This document shows, piece after piece, positions 51,410 through 62,426 of a stretch of DNA of 64,000 nt. A model generated the notes under the pieces. The model had not been told where the DNA came from and did not search any database. It saw only the letters and a program-made list of their open reading frames with translations. The position numbers and the translations under genes were made by a program. The DNA is from Megascapheus bottae (Eukaryota > Chordata > Mammalia > Rodentia > Geomyidae). The stretch spans positions 1 to 64,000 of the forward strand of contig JANJXV010000267.1 of NCBI GenBank assembly GCA_024803745.1, in the 5' to 3' direction. The first letter of the stretch is position 1; the number at the start of each line of letters is the position of its first letter.

Positions 51410-52454
51410 AAACCTTGGGCTCTACTAGCAGAGATTGGCAATAGAGCAAAAGGCCATATATAAGGCCATATAATGTGAAGCTAATTGAAAGGACCTCCAG
51501 GATATTGACACAAAAGCCATATAATGAATGATTGTTGTCCTTAATGTACTATGTTGTCTCTCATCTCGCTTGCTGTCCCTTGGTTATCCCATATTGGTAT
51601 AGTATCTCACTTTGTTATCTGATATATTGAATTTATTTGTATTTGGATATTTGAAATTTGATAGGGAAGGGGGGTAAACCAAGACGGGTGGGGGTTGTGG
51701 GGTTGGAGGGAAATGGGTACCAAGACATGTGAAAGGGTATCAATGTATGTGAATTAATGCACCTTCTATCTGGCAAATATCATCTAACCCTTTTACTAAT
51801 TACAATAAAAAAATGAAAAAAAAAGAAAGTTGTAGTGTGTGGGGAGGATGATGGGGTCAAATACGTTTCTTCTTAGAAATTTACCTCATCTGGTAGCCCT
51901 GGATTTTCCTGGCCTTCTTCTTAGACAAAGTTCTGTTATACTGGATTTGTGGCTTGGCAATGATCTAGCATGTACATCTTCGAGTAAGACATCCACAACT
52001 TCCATGCCTGAGACTCGAGTTTCTTGAACTTTGGCAACAGCACAGCAACATCTTTCTTCCTCCTGAGCCACAGGCCAAGTGAGCTGGCTTGAGCTGGTTG
52101 TTAGTTACAGTGGCTTGGTTACCAGGGTTCCATATTCTGTTCCATTGTGAGGGAGGCAGGGTCACCTTTCAGGGCCCAATGACCAAAGATCCTTGCTCAC
52201 AAAAGACCTCACCAAAGACATACTGGAGGCTGAATCTCTCCTCCAGTCTCACAATATACATGTGGATGTAGTATACAGCACACCTTATTTGTCCAATCCC
52301 AATGTCTTCCACTAGGCCCAACTACCAGTCTGGTCTCAGGCTCAAGGAGCCTTTCTTAGGTAAGATCCAAACTTAAGGGTCAATATTGCCCTCATCCTTT
52401 ACAAAACATTTGCTTCACAGTGCCTTCTCTGCCTGCATTTTGCCCCTTGTCGAA

Positions 52455-52649
52455 TTTTTTTTGTTTTTGCTAGTCTTGGGACTTGACCTCAGAGTGTGAA
52501 CATTGTTCTTGGGCTTTCTTTAGGCTTTAGCTGTCCCACCGAGCCACAGCACCACTTGCAGCGTTTTCTATGTATGTGGTAATGAGGAATCAAACCTGAG
52601 GCTTACTGCTTGGTAGCCAAGGACTCTCCCACTAGGGCAAACACACAGG
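52455..52649 (-). mobile_element. Dimeric ID-like SINE, minus strand, U8
   Basis: Co-amplified copy, B-type alleles. Confidence 0.72.
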
Positions 52650-52888
52650 GCATCTTGCACATATTTTTGACGTCAATCTACTAGGATATTATTAGGTTTC
52701 TGTATCCTAATCAATTTTTTCCTGATGATTAGCTTTGCTGTCATGTGTAAAAAATGCAAGAGGGAAAAACACAGAAGAATTAGTGAAATTAAAAAAAAGC
52801 ATTAGACACAGTTAAGTGTTCATTCTTTGTAGGAGAAAGGATATTTGGATATGATGATGATGATGATGACTTTATAATTACTATGTCA

Positions 52889-53094
52889 GGGTTGAGAGTT
52901 TGGCATAGTGTTAGAGTGCTTGCCTAGCATCCATGAAGATCTGGGTTTGATTGCTCAGTACCACATAGATAGAAAATCTAGATGTGGCACTGTGGCTCAA
53001 GTGGCAGAGGGCTAGACTTGAGAAAACCCGAGGACAGTGCTCAGGCCCTGAATTCAAGCCCCAAGAGTGGCAGAAAGGTAAAAGAAAATAAAAA
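52889..53094 (+). mobile_element. Dimeric ID-like SINE, plus strand, U8
   Basis: Co-amplified copy with the same A-box change as U7. Confidence 0.78.
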
Positions 53095-53757
53095 TGCTTT
53101 TTACGAGCTAATTCACTCACAGCATTTGCTTCTGAAATCTTCGCTTCTGCATCTTGTGAAATACCCCTTTCCCTCAACGTAGACAAGAAAAACAGATCCA
53201 TCCCATGGTCCACTGTGAGGCCACTGGTTGGGCTAAGAGCTAGTCGTGCAGCAACACATAAGTTTTATTCTAATACTTTCCAAACTTTGTACTCAAATAT
53301 GCTACCTACTTACCAACTTATGTCAGTTATCCTTATGCTATAACTTTTGTTCATTACTACAATATTCTTACACTCCTACGTTAATCCTCTTGCACCTCCC
53401 CTGACCTCTCTCATTCTTTTTTTCTATCTCTGGACCTCTGCTCGTCTTTCAACCCTTATACTGCACGGATCTACACTTGATGGCTGTTGAGCAATATTGT
53501 ATATGTAGGTGGTTAATTATTCTCTAGGCTCAGAGGGACTTAAAGACAATAGAGATTGGATTGAGAGGCTTATTGCTTTGGGTATAAATCGCTTCTCAGT
53601 GGTTGTATTAGGCTGGTCTGTAAGTGCACAAAAAGAAAGAGTGATAATACCAATCAAAACTTGTGAACATCTAGTGTCTGCCAGCTACAGAGGTCTAGGT
53701 TGGTTATATCTGAAAAACTATAATCGTATTTAGTAGTAATCTTGCTCCCATTTTCAA

Positions 53758-54941
53758 ATGGGCAGAACAAGAAACTCAAGAAAAATGTCAAATCAAGAAA
53801 CAACATCCCCCACCCAATGTAAACAGACAATGGAACAGTCACTGGCAAACCTAGAGGAGAGTCTTCCAATTGCTACACAAATGCAATTGATAAACATCAT
53901 TAATGAAAAATGTGAAAATATAAAGAAAGAGATAATGGAGGAAGCCATACCTGAACAAGAGGAAAGCAAAAACAAGGTGATAAGTGAAAAAGAAGAAGCC
54001 ATAAAGGAGGCCATAATAAAGGTTTTTCAAAGAAAGATGGATGAATTCAAAGAATCCACAAATAAAAACGTGACCAAACTCCAGCAAATGTCCAAAGAAA
54101 ATAAAGCTACTGAGGTAACCACTCAAAAGGAAATCAAGGAGATAAAGAAATCCATACATGATCTAAAACAAGGGATGCAAGGCATCAAAAGTGAGCAATT
54201 AGAAGCAAGGGAGATGAAAAATAAAGTAGATAGCTTTGATAGCAGGTTAGACATTGCAGAGGAGAGAATTTCTGTGGCTGAAGATAATTTAGGTATTATA
54301 AAGAACAGAAAATGAGTCAATCCAAATCTAGGAAATATGAGAGAGCGCTTCAGGAGGTCCAAGATACAATTAGGAAGCCAATTTAAGGCTAGTTCGTATT
54401 GAGGAGGGCGTGGAGAAAGAGGTCAATGGTATTGGAAATATACTTCAGGGAATCATCTCAGAGAATTTCCCAAATATCCAGAAGGGCAGGCCCATCCAGA
54501 TACGAGAAGCTTTTAGAACCCCAAACAGACCTGACCAGAAAAGAACATCCCACCGCCACATTGTGATCCGAACTGGATCAATAGAAACGAAAGGAAAGAT
54601 CCTAAAGGCAGCCAGGGAAAAGGGATCAGTAACCTACAAAGGCAAACCAATCAGAATAACCCCAGATTTCTCAGCAGAGACCATGCAAGCACGAAGTGAC
54701 TGGAAGCATATATGTCATGCCCTTAAATCAAATAACTACCAACCAAGAATACTGTAGCCAGCTAAGCTCTCATTGATAACTGAGGGAAAAATAAAAACAT
54801 TCCATTCCCAGGGAAAAGCTGCAACAATATGTCGAAACAAAACCAACACTACAGAGAATTCTCAAAGATGCTCTATACATAGAAAACCAAAATAAATGCA
54901 ATATAGGGAAAGAAATGGCACCTAAACAGCATACCATCTAA
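53758..54941 (+). pseudogene. L1 ORF1, broken, U8
   Basis: The coiled-coil piece is 53758-54315. A further one-base loss (AAGCCAATTTAAGG near 54378) breaks the RRM, leaving 54410-54757 open up to the shared TAG. B-type allele INIINEK replaces INILNEK. Confidence 0.93.
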
Positions 54942-54989
54942 GGACCACAAGAACTGTCAAGACACAGGCCCTACAAAAAGCTTTTAAAA

Positions 54990-57900
54990 ATGGTAGGAAC
55001 TAATAAATATCTCTCAATCCTAACTCTCAATATCAATGGACTTTACTCTCCAATTAAACGGCATAGGTTGTCTAGTTGGATCAAAAAGCAAGAGCCATCG
55101 TTCTGCTGACTTCGAGAGACACATCTTACCCAAAAACAATCATCTTTTGAAAGTGAGAGGTTGGAATAAACTCTATCAAGCTAACTGCCCCCATAAACAG
55201 GCTAGAGTTGCCATCCTCATATCAGATACAATAGACTTCAAACTAAAATTAGTAAGAAAAGACAAAGAAGGTTACTACATACTACTAAAGGGATCTTTCC
55301 TCCCGGAAGACATAACAATCCTAAATATTTACACACCCAATCCCGGAGCTCCAAACTTCATCAAGCAAACTTTACTTACACTGAAACCGTACATAGATCG
55401 AAACACAGTGATTGTTGGTGAGTTTAACACACCACTCTCACCTATGGACAGATCAACAAGGCAAAATCTCAACAGAGAAACGTTAGAACTGAACAACTAT
55501 ATAGACCAACTAGATCTAACAGACATCTGCAGAATATTCCACCCAGTAACACAACAATATACGTTTTTCTCAGCAGCACATGGAACATTTTCCAAAATAG
55601 ACCACATCTTAGGCCATAAAGCAAACCTGGACAGATTCAGAAACACTGAAATTATTCCATGCACACTCTCAGACCATAAAGGCATCAAATTGGAGCTGAA
55701 CACACATCTCCACCAAAGAAAACCCTGTAACTCATGGAGACTGAACCACACATTGTTGAATCAAAAACAATGGGTAATCGAAGAGATCAGAACAGATATC
55801 CAACTGTTTATGAAATTTAACAATAAGGAGCACACAAATATCAACTCCTTAGGGACACAACAAAGGCAGTACTCAGAGGAAAATTTATAGCGTGGAGTGC
55901 CTACAACTGCAAGATGCAAAAATGGCAAACCAACTAGTTAATGTCTCACCTTAACCTCCTGGAAAAAGAGCAACAAACCAACCCTAAACCCATTTGGAGA
56001 AAGCAAATTATTAAAATCAAAGCAGAATTAAATGATTTGGAATAAAAAAAAAACTATAGAAAGAATCAACAAAACAAGGAGTTGGTTCTTGAAAGAATTA
56101 ACAAAATTGACAAGCCCTTAACAAATCTTACCAAAAAAAGAAGAGAGCATATCGAAATAAACAAAATCGCAGATGAAAATGGTAATATCACGACAGAAAT
56201 TACCAAGATCCAGAATATCATGAGGGAATACTTCTCAAACCTTTACGCCAACAAATTTGAGAATCTAGAAGAAATGGATGAATTCCTAGACAATATTAAC
56301 ATACACACACTGAACCAAGAAGAGCTAACCCAACTCAACAGGCCTATTTCAAGCTCTGAAATAGAAATGGAAATTAGACAACTTCCACTTAAAAAGAGCC
56401 CAGGGCCAGATGGATTCACAGCTGAATTCTATAAGGTCTTCAAAGCAGAGCTCACACCAATACTCCTCAAGCTCTTCAACGAAATTGAAAATGAAGGTTC
56501 TTTACTAAACTGATTCTGTGAAGCCAGTATATCCCTCATCCCCAAACCAGACAGAGATTCATCAAAGAAAGAGATCTATAGACCCATTTCTTTGATGAAC
56601 ATCGATGCAAAACTTCTCAACAAAATACTGGCCAACCGTCTACAACAACTCATCAAAAAAAATATACACTATGATCAAACTGGATTCCTCACAGGGAGGC
56701 AAAGCTGGTTCAACATACACAAATCAATTAATATAATTCAACACATCAACAGGAGCAGGGATAAAATCACATGATTGTCTCAATAGATGCGGAAAATGCA
56801 TTTGACAAGATCCAAAACCCCTTTATGTTAAAAGATGTGGAGAAACTAGGAATCCATGGAACATTTCTCAATGTAATAAAGGCTGTGTATGAGAAACCCA
56901 CTGCTAGTATTATACTTAATGGTGAAAATCTAAAGCCATTCCCTCTAAAATCAGGAACGAGACAAGGATGCCCACTCTCTGCACTCCTTTTTAACATAGT
57001 ACTAGAATTCCTAGGCAGTGCAATATGGCAAGAAGCAAGCATAAAGGGGATCCAAGTAGGGAAAGAGGAAATAAAACTATCCCTCTTTGCAGATGACATG
57101 ATTCTGTATTTAAAGAATCCTATAGATTCTACTCCCAAGCTCCTTGAGCTGATTCAAAGCTTTGGAAGGGTAGCAGGCCATAAAATCAACCCTCACAAAT
57201 CAACTGCCTTACTTTATGCCAACACTGAGAGGAACGAGGCAATAATCAGGAAAGAAAATCCTTTCACAATAGCCTCAAAGAAAATAAAGTACCTAGCAAT
57301 TAGCTTAACTAAGAATGTAAAGGACCGTTTAGATGAAAACTTTAAAACCGTAAAAAAGGAAATTAAAGCAGAACTAAGGAAATGGAAAAACCTCCCATGC
57401 TCCTGGATTGGAAGAATCAACATTGTGAAAATGACAATCTTGCCAAGGGCTATCTACAAATTCAATGTAATACCCATCAACATCCCAATGTCATTCTTTA
57501 AAGACATAGAAGAGGCAATTCAAAATTTCATATGGAATAATAAAAGACCCCGTATAGCAAAAACACTTCTTAGCAGAAAGAACAGCGCTGGAGGAATTTC
57601 AATTCCAAACTTAAGGCTCTATTACAGAGCTATAATTCTCAAAACAGCTTGGTACTGGCACAAGAACAGGCCTGAAGTCCAATGGAGTAGAACTGCGGAC
57701 CCAGATATTAAACCACAGACCTATGGCCACCTAATCTTTGACCAGGGAGCCAAAAAAATAGAATGGAAGAAAGATAGCCTCTTCAACAAGTTGTGCTGGC
57801 AGAACTGGTTAAACACCTGCAGAAAACTAAAGTTGGATCCTTCTTTGTCACCTTGCACTAGAATTAACTGCAAATGGATCAAAGACGTGGAGGTAAAAGC

Positions 57901-58834
57901 TGACACACTGAAAAGTTTACAGGAAGGAATAGGAGATACACTAGGCCTCCTTGGTACAGGTTGAAACTTTCTTAATAAGGACCAAGAATCACAACAAATC
58001 AGAGAAAGGCTGGATAAGTGGGACTGCATTAAACTGCAGAGCTTTTGTATGGCAACGGATATAGCTAGTAAACTAATCAGGAAGCCTACAGAGTGGGAGA
58101 AGATCTTCACCACCCAAACAACGGAACAAGGCCTCATATCTAAAATATATCAACAACTCAAAAAATTGAATCACTCCAAAACTAACCTCCAAAGTAACAC
58201 CCATCCCATTACAAAATGGGCCAAAGACTTAAAGAGAGTCTTCTCTGAAGAAGAAAGAAAAATGGCCTATAGACACATGAAGAAATGCTCAACATCTCTG
58301 GTCATAAAAGAAATGCAAATCAAAACAAGTCTAAGATTCCACCTAACTCCAGTTAGAACGGCCAGGATCAGGAAAACGAATGACAACAGATGCTGGAGGG
58401 GATGTGGTCAGGAGGGATCACTACTACACTGTTGGTGGGAGTGCAAACTCGTTCAACCACTATGGAAAGCAGTGCGGCAGTGCCTCAAAACGCTAAACAT
58501 ACAACTCCCCTATGACCCAGCAATTCCAGTACTTGGCATTTACCCAACAATCCAGAAACAAGGGCATACTAAACCCACTAGCACAACAATGTTCATTGCA
58601 GCACTATTCACCATAGCAAAGATATGGAACCAACCCAGATGTCCCTCAGTTGATGAGTGGATCAACAAGTTGTGGTATTTGTACACAATGCAATTCTATG
58701 CTGCTGTCAGAAAGAATGACATCGCCCCATTTGTTAGGAAATGGAAAGACTTAGAACAAATCATATTAAGTGAAGTAAGCCAGACTCAAAGGAACTTAGG
58801 CTCAGTGGTTTCCCTCATTCGTCATAATCAGTAG
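54990..58834 (+). pseudogene. L1 ORF2, broken, U8 B-type
   Basis: Open pieces are 55036-55890, 56082-56513, 56592-56774, 56771-57964 and 58049-58834. It would carry the same 687-codon 3' frame as U6 and U7, but TGA at 57962-57964 cuts it where other copies have CGA, a CpG-type C-to-T change. Private changes include AENAFD in RT motif A, LSALLF in the next block and TQQYTF in the endonuclease. FKTVKK is shared with U6, not U7. Confidence 0.94.
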
Positions 58835-59879
58835 AAACCTTGGGCTCTACTAGCAGAGATTGGCAATAGAGCAAAAGGCCATATATAAGGCCATATAATG
58901 TGAAGCTAATTGAAAGGACCTCCAGGATATTGACACAAAAGCCATATAATGAATGATTGTTGTCCTTAATGTACTATGTTGTCTCTCATCTCGCTTGCTG
59001 TCCCTTGGTTATCCCATATTGGTATAGTATCTCACTTTGTTATCTGATATATTGAATTTATTTGTATTTGGATATTTGAAATTTGATAGGGAAGGGGGGA
59101 AAACCAAGACGGGTGGGGGGTGTGGGGTTGGAGGGAAATGGGTACCAACACATGTGAAAGGGTATCAATGTATGTGAATTAATGCACCTTCTATCTGGCA
59201 AATATCATCTAACCCTTTTACTAATTACAATAAAAAACGAAAAAAAAAAGAAAGTTGTAGTGTGTGGGGAGGATGATGGGGTCAAATACATTTCTTCTTA
59301 GAAACTTACCTCATCTGGTTGCCCTGGATTTTCCTGGCCTTCTTCTTAGAGAAAGTTCTGTTATACTGGATTTGTGGCTTGGCAATGATCTAGCTTGTAC
59401 ATCTTCGAGTAAGACATCCACAACTTCCATGCCTGAGACTCGAGTTTCCTGAGCTTTGGCAACAGCACAGCAACATCTTTCTTCCTCCTGAGCCACAGGC
59501 CAAGTGAGCTGGCTTGAGCTGGTTGTTAGTTACAGTGGCTTGGTTACCAGGGTTCCATATTCTGTTCCATTGTGAGGGAGGCAGGGTCACCTTTCAGGGC
59601 CCAATGACCAAAGATCCTTGCTCACAAAAGACCTCACCAAAGACATACTGGAGGCTGAATCTCTCCTCCAGTCTCACAATATACATGTGGATGTAGTATA
59701 CAGCACACCTTATTTGTCCAATCCCAATGTCTTCCACTAGGCCCAACTACCAGTCTGGTCTCAGGCTCAAGGAGCCTTTCTTAGGCAAGATCCAAACTTA
59801 AGGGTCAATATTGCCCTCATCCTTTACAAAACATTTGCTTCACAGTGCCTTCTCTGCCTGCATTTTGCCCCTTGTCGAA

Positions 59880-60074
59880 TTTTTTTTGTTTTTGCTAGTC
59901 TTGGGACTTGACCTCAGAGTGTGAACATTGTTCTTTTGCTTTCTTTAGGCTTTAGCTGTCCCACCGAGCCACAGCACCACTTGCAGCGTTTTCTATGTAT
60001 GTGGTAATGAGGAATCAAACCTGAGGCTTACTGCTTGGTAGCCAAGGACTCTCCCACTAGGTCAAACACACAGG
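59880..60074 (-). mobile_element. Dimeric ID-like SINE, minus strand, U9
   Basis: Co-amplified copy, B-type alleles. Confidence 0.72.
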
Positions 60075-60275
60075 GCATCTTGCACATATTTTTGACGTCA
60101 ATCTACTAGGATATTATTAGGTTTCTGTATCCTAATCAATTTTTTCCTGATGATTAGCTTTGCTGTCATGTGTAAAAAATGCAAGAGGGAAAAACACAGA
60201 AGAATTAGTGAAATTAAAAAAAAGCATTAGACACAGTTAAGTGTTCATTCTTTGTAGGAGAAAGGATATTTGGAT

Positions 60276-60305
<30 letters not shown>
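60276..60305 (+). repeat. (ATG)10 microsatellite, U9
   Basis: Ten perfect ATG repeats, against six in U2-U8 and seven in U1. This is recent slippage within one copy. Confidence 0.95.
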
Positions 60306-60306
<1 letters not shown>

Positions 60307-60325
60307 CTTTATAATTACTATGTCA

Positions 60326-60531
60326 GGGTTGAGAGTTTGGCATAGTGGTAGAGTGCTTGCCTAGCATCCATGAAGATCTGGGTTTGATTGCTCAGTACCA
60401 CATAGATAGAAAATCTAGATGTGGCACTGTGGCTCAAGTGGCAGAGGGCTAGACTTGAGAAAACCCGAGGACAGTGCTCAGGCCCTGAATTCAAGCCCCA
60501 AGACTGGCAGAAAGATAAAAGAAAATAAAAA
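60326..60531 (+). mobile_element. Dimeric ID-like SINE, plus strand, U9
   Basis: Co-amplified copy. The A box is the intact TGGCATAGTGG version, unlike U7 and U8. Confidence 0.78.
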
Positions 60532-61194
60532 TGCTTTTTACAAGCTAATTCACTCACAGCATTTGCTTCTGAAATCTTCGCTTCTGCATCTTGTGAAATA
60601 CCCCTTTCCCTCAACGTAGACAAGAAAAACAGATCCATCCCATGGTCCACTGTGAGGCCACTGGTTGGGGTAAGAGCTAGTCGTGCAGCAACACATAAGT
60701 TTTATTCTAATACTTTCCAAACTTTGTACTCAAATATGCTACCTACTTACCAACTTAGGTCAGTTATCCTTATGCTATAACTTTTCTTCATTACTACAAT
60801 ATTCTTACACTCCTACGTTAATCCTCTTGCACCTCCCCTGACCTCTCTCATTCTTTTTTTCTATCTCTGGACCTCTGCTCGTCTTTCAACCCTTATACTG
60901 CACGGATCTACACTTGATGGCTGTTGAGCAATATTGTATATGTAGGTGGTGAATTATTCTCTAGGCTCAGAGGGACTTAAAGACAATAGAGATTGGATTG
61001 AGAGGCTTATTGTTTTGGGTATAAATCGCGTATCAGTGGTTGTATTAGGCTGGTCTGTAAGTGCACAAAAAGAAAGAGTGATAATACCAATCAAAACTTG
61101 TGAACATCTAGTGTCTGCCAGCTACAGAGGTCTAGGTTGGTTATATCTGAAAAACTATAATCGTATTTAGTAGTAATCTTGCTCCCATTTTCAA

Positions 61195-62378
61195 ATGGGC
61201 AGAACAAGAAACTCAAGAAAAATGTCAAATCAAGAAACAACATCCCCCACCCAATGTAAACAGACAATGGAACAGTCACTGGCAAACCTAGAGGAGAGTC
61301 TTCCAATTGCTACACAAATGCAATTGATAAACATCATTAATGAAAAATGTGAAAATATAAAGAAAGAGATAATGGAGGAAGCCATACCTGAACAAGAGGA
61401 AAGCAAAAACAAGGTGATAAGTGAAAAAGAATAAGCCATAAAGGAGGCCATAATAAAGGTTTTTCAAAGAAAGATGGATGAATTCAAAGAATCCTCAAAC
61501 AAAAACGTGACCAAACTCCAGCAAATGTCCAAAGAAAATAAAGCTACTGAGCTAACCACTCAAAAGGAAATCAAGGAGATAAAGAAATCCATACATGATC
61601 TAAAACAAGGGATGCAAGGCATCAAAAGTGAGCAATTAGAAGCAAGGGAGATGAAAAATAAAGTAGATAGCTTTGATAGCAGGTTAGACATTGCAGAGGA
61701 GAGAATTTCCGTGGCTGAAGATAATTTAGGTATTATAAAGAACAGAAAATGAGTCAATCCAAATCTAGGAAATATGAGAGAGCGCTTCAGGAGGTCCAAG
61801 ATACAATTAGGAAGCCTAATTTAAGGCTAGTTGGTACTGAGGAGGGCGTGGAGAAAGAGGTCAATGGTATTGGAAATATACTTCAGGGAATCATCTCAGA
61901 GAATTTCCCAAATATCCAGAAGGGCAGGCCCATCCAGATACGAGAAGCTTTTAGAACCCCAAACAGACCTGACCAGAAAAGAACATCCCACGGCCACATT
62001 GTGATCCGAACTGGATCAATAGAAACGAAAGGAAAGATCCTAAAGGCAGCCAGGGAAAAGGGATCAGTAACCTACAAAGGCAAACCAATCAGAATAACCC
62101 CAGATTTCTCAGCAGAGACCATGCAAGCACGAAGTGACTGGAAGCATATATGTCATGCCCTTAAATCAAATAACTACCAACCAAGAATACTGTAGCCAGC
62201 TAAGCTCTCATTCATAACTGAGGGAAAAATAAAAACATTCCATTCCAGGGAAAAGCTGCAACAATATGTCGAAACAAAACCAACACTACAGAGAATTCTC
62301 AAAGATGCTCTATACATAGAAAACCAAAATAAATGCAATATAGGGAAAGAAATGGCACCTAAACAGCATACCATCTAA
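61195..62378 (+). pseudogene. L1 ORF1, broken, U9
   Basis: A private nonsense change (GAATAAGCC for GAAGAAGCC) ends the first piece at 61434. The coiled coil resumes at 61474-61752, and the RRM and C-terminal piece is 61749-62195, ending at the shared TAG. ESSNKN and HGHIV are private substitutions. Confidence 0.93.
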
Positions 62379-62426
62379 GGACCACAAGAACTGTCAAGAC
62401 ACAGGCCCTACTAAAAGCTTTTAAAA

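Larger units (their letters stand above)
46236..51824 (+). mobile_element. LINE-1 element, U7 (B-type, most diverged copy)
   Basis: ORF1 at 46354-47536, ORF2 at 47585-51409, tail to 51824. Its unit is the shortest (7403 bases) because of deletions in the endonuclease region (14 bases at 47948-47955) and near 48581. It has most of the private lesions in the window in its 5' half, while its 3' half is nearly identical to the other B copies. The 5' limit was set by analogy. Confidence 0.95.
51825..53639. other. Inter-L1 spacer, U7/U8
   Basis: TGACGTCA at 52668-52675, (ATG)6 at 52851-52868, two SINEs, remainder unassigned. B-type alleles, but GTTCTTGGGC near 52505 and CTTTTGTTCATT near 53345 as in U6, not as in U7 and U9. 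Confidence 0.8.
53640..59249 (+). mobile_element. LINE-1 element, U8 (B-type, inactive)
   Basis: ORF1 at 53758-54941, ORF2 at 54990-58834, tail to 59249. The 3' end reads AATAAAAAACG with A-rich sequence after it. The 5' limit was set by analogy. Confidence 0.95.
59250..61076. other. Inter-L1 spacer, U8/U9
   Basis: TGACGTCA at 60093-60100, two SINEs and an expanded (ATG)10 at 60276-60305. GTTCTTTTGC near 59930 and CTTTTCTTCATT near 60780 are shared with U7, not U8. The remainder is unassigned. Confidence 0.8.
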
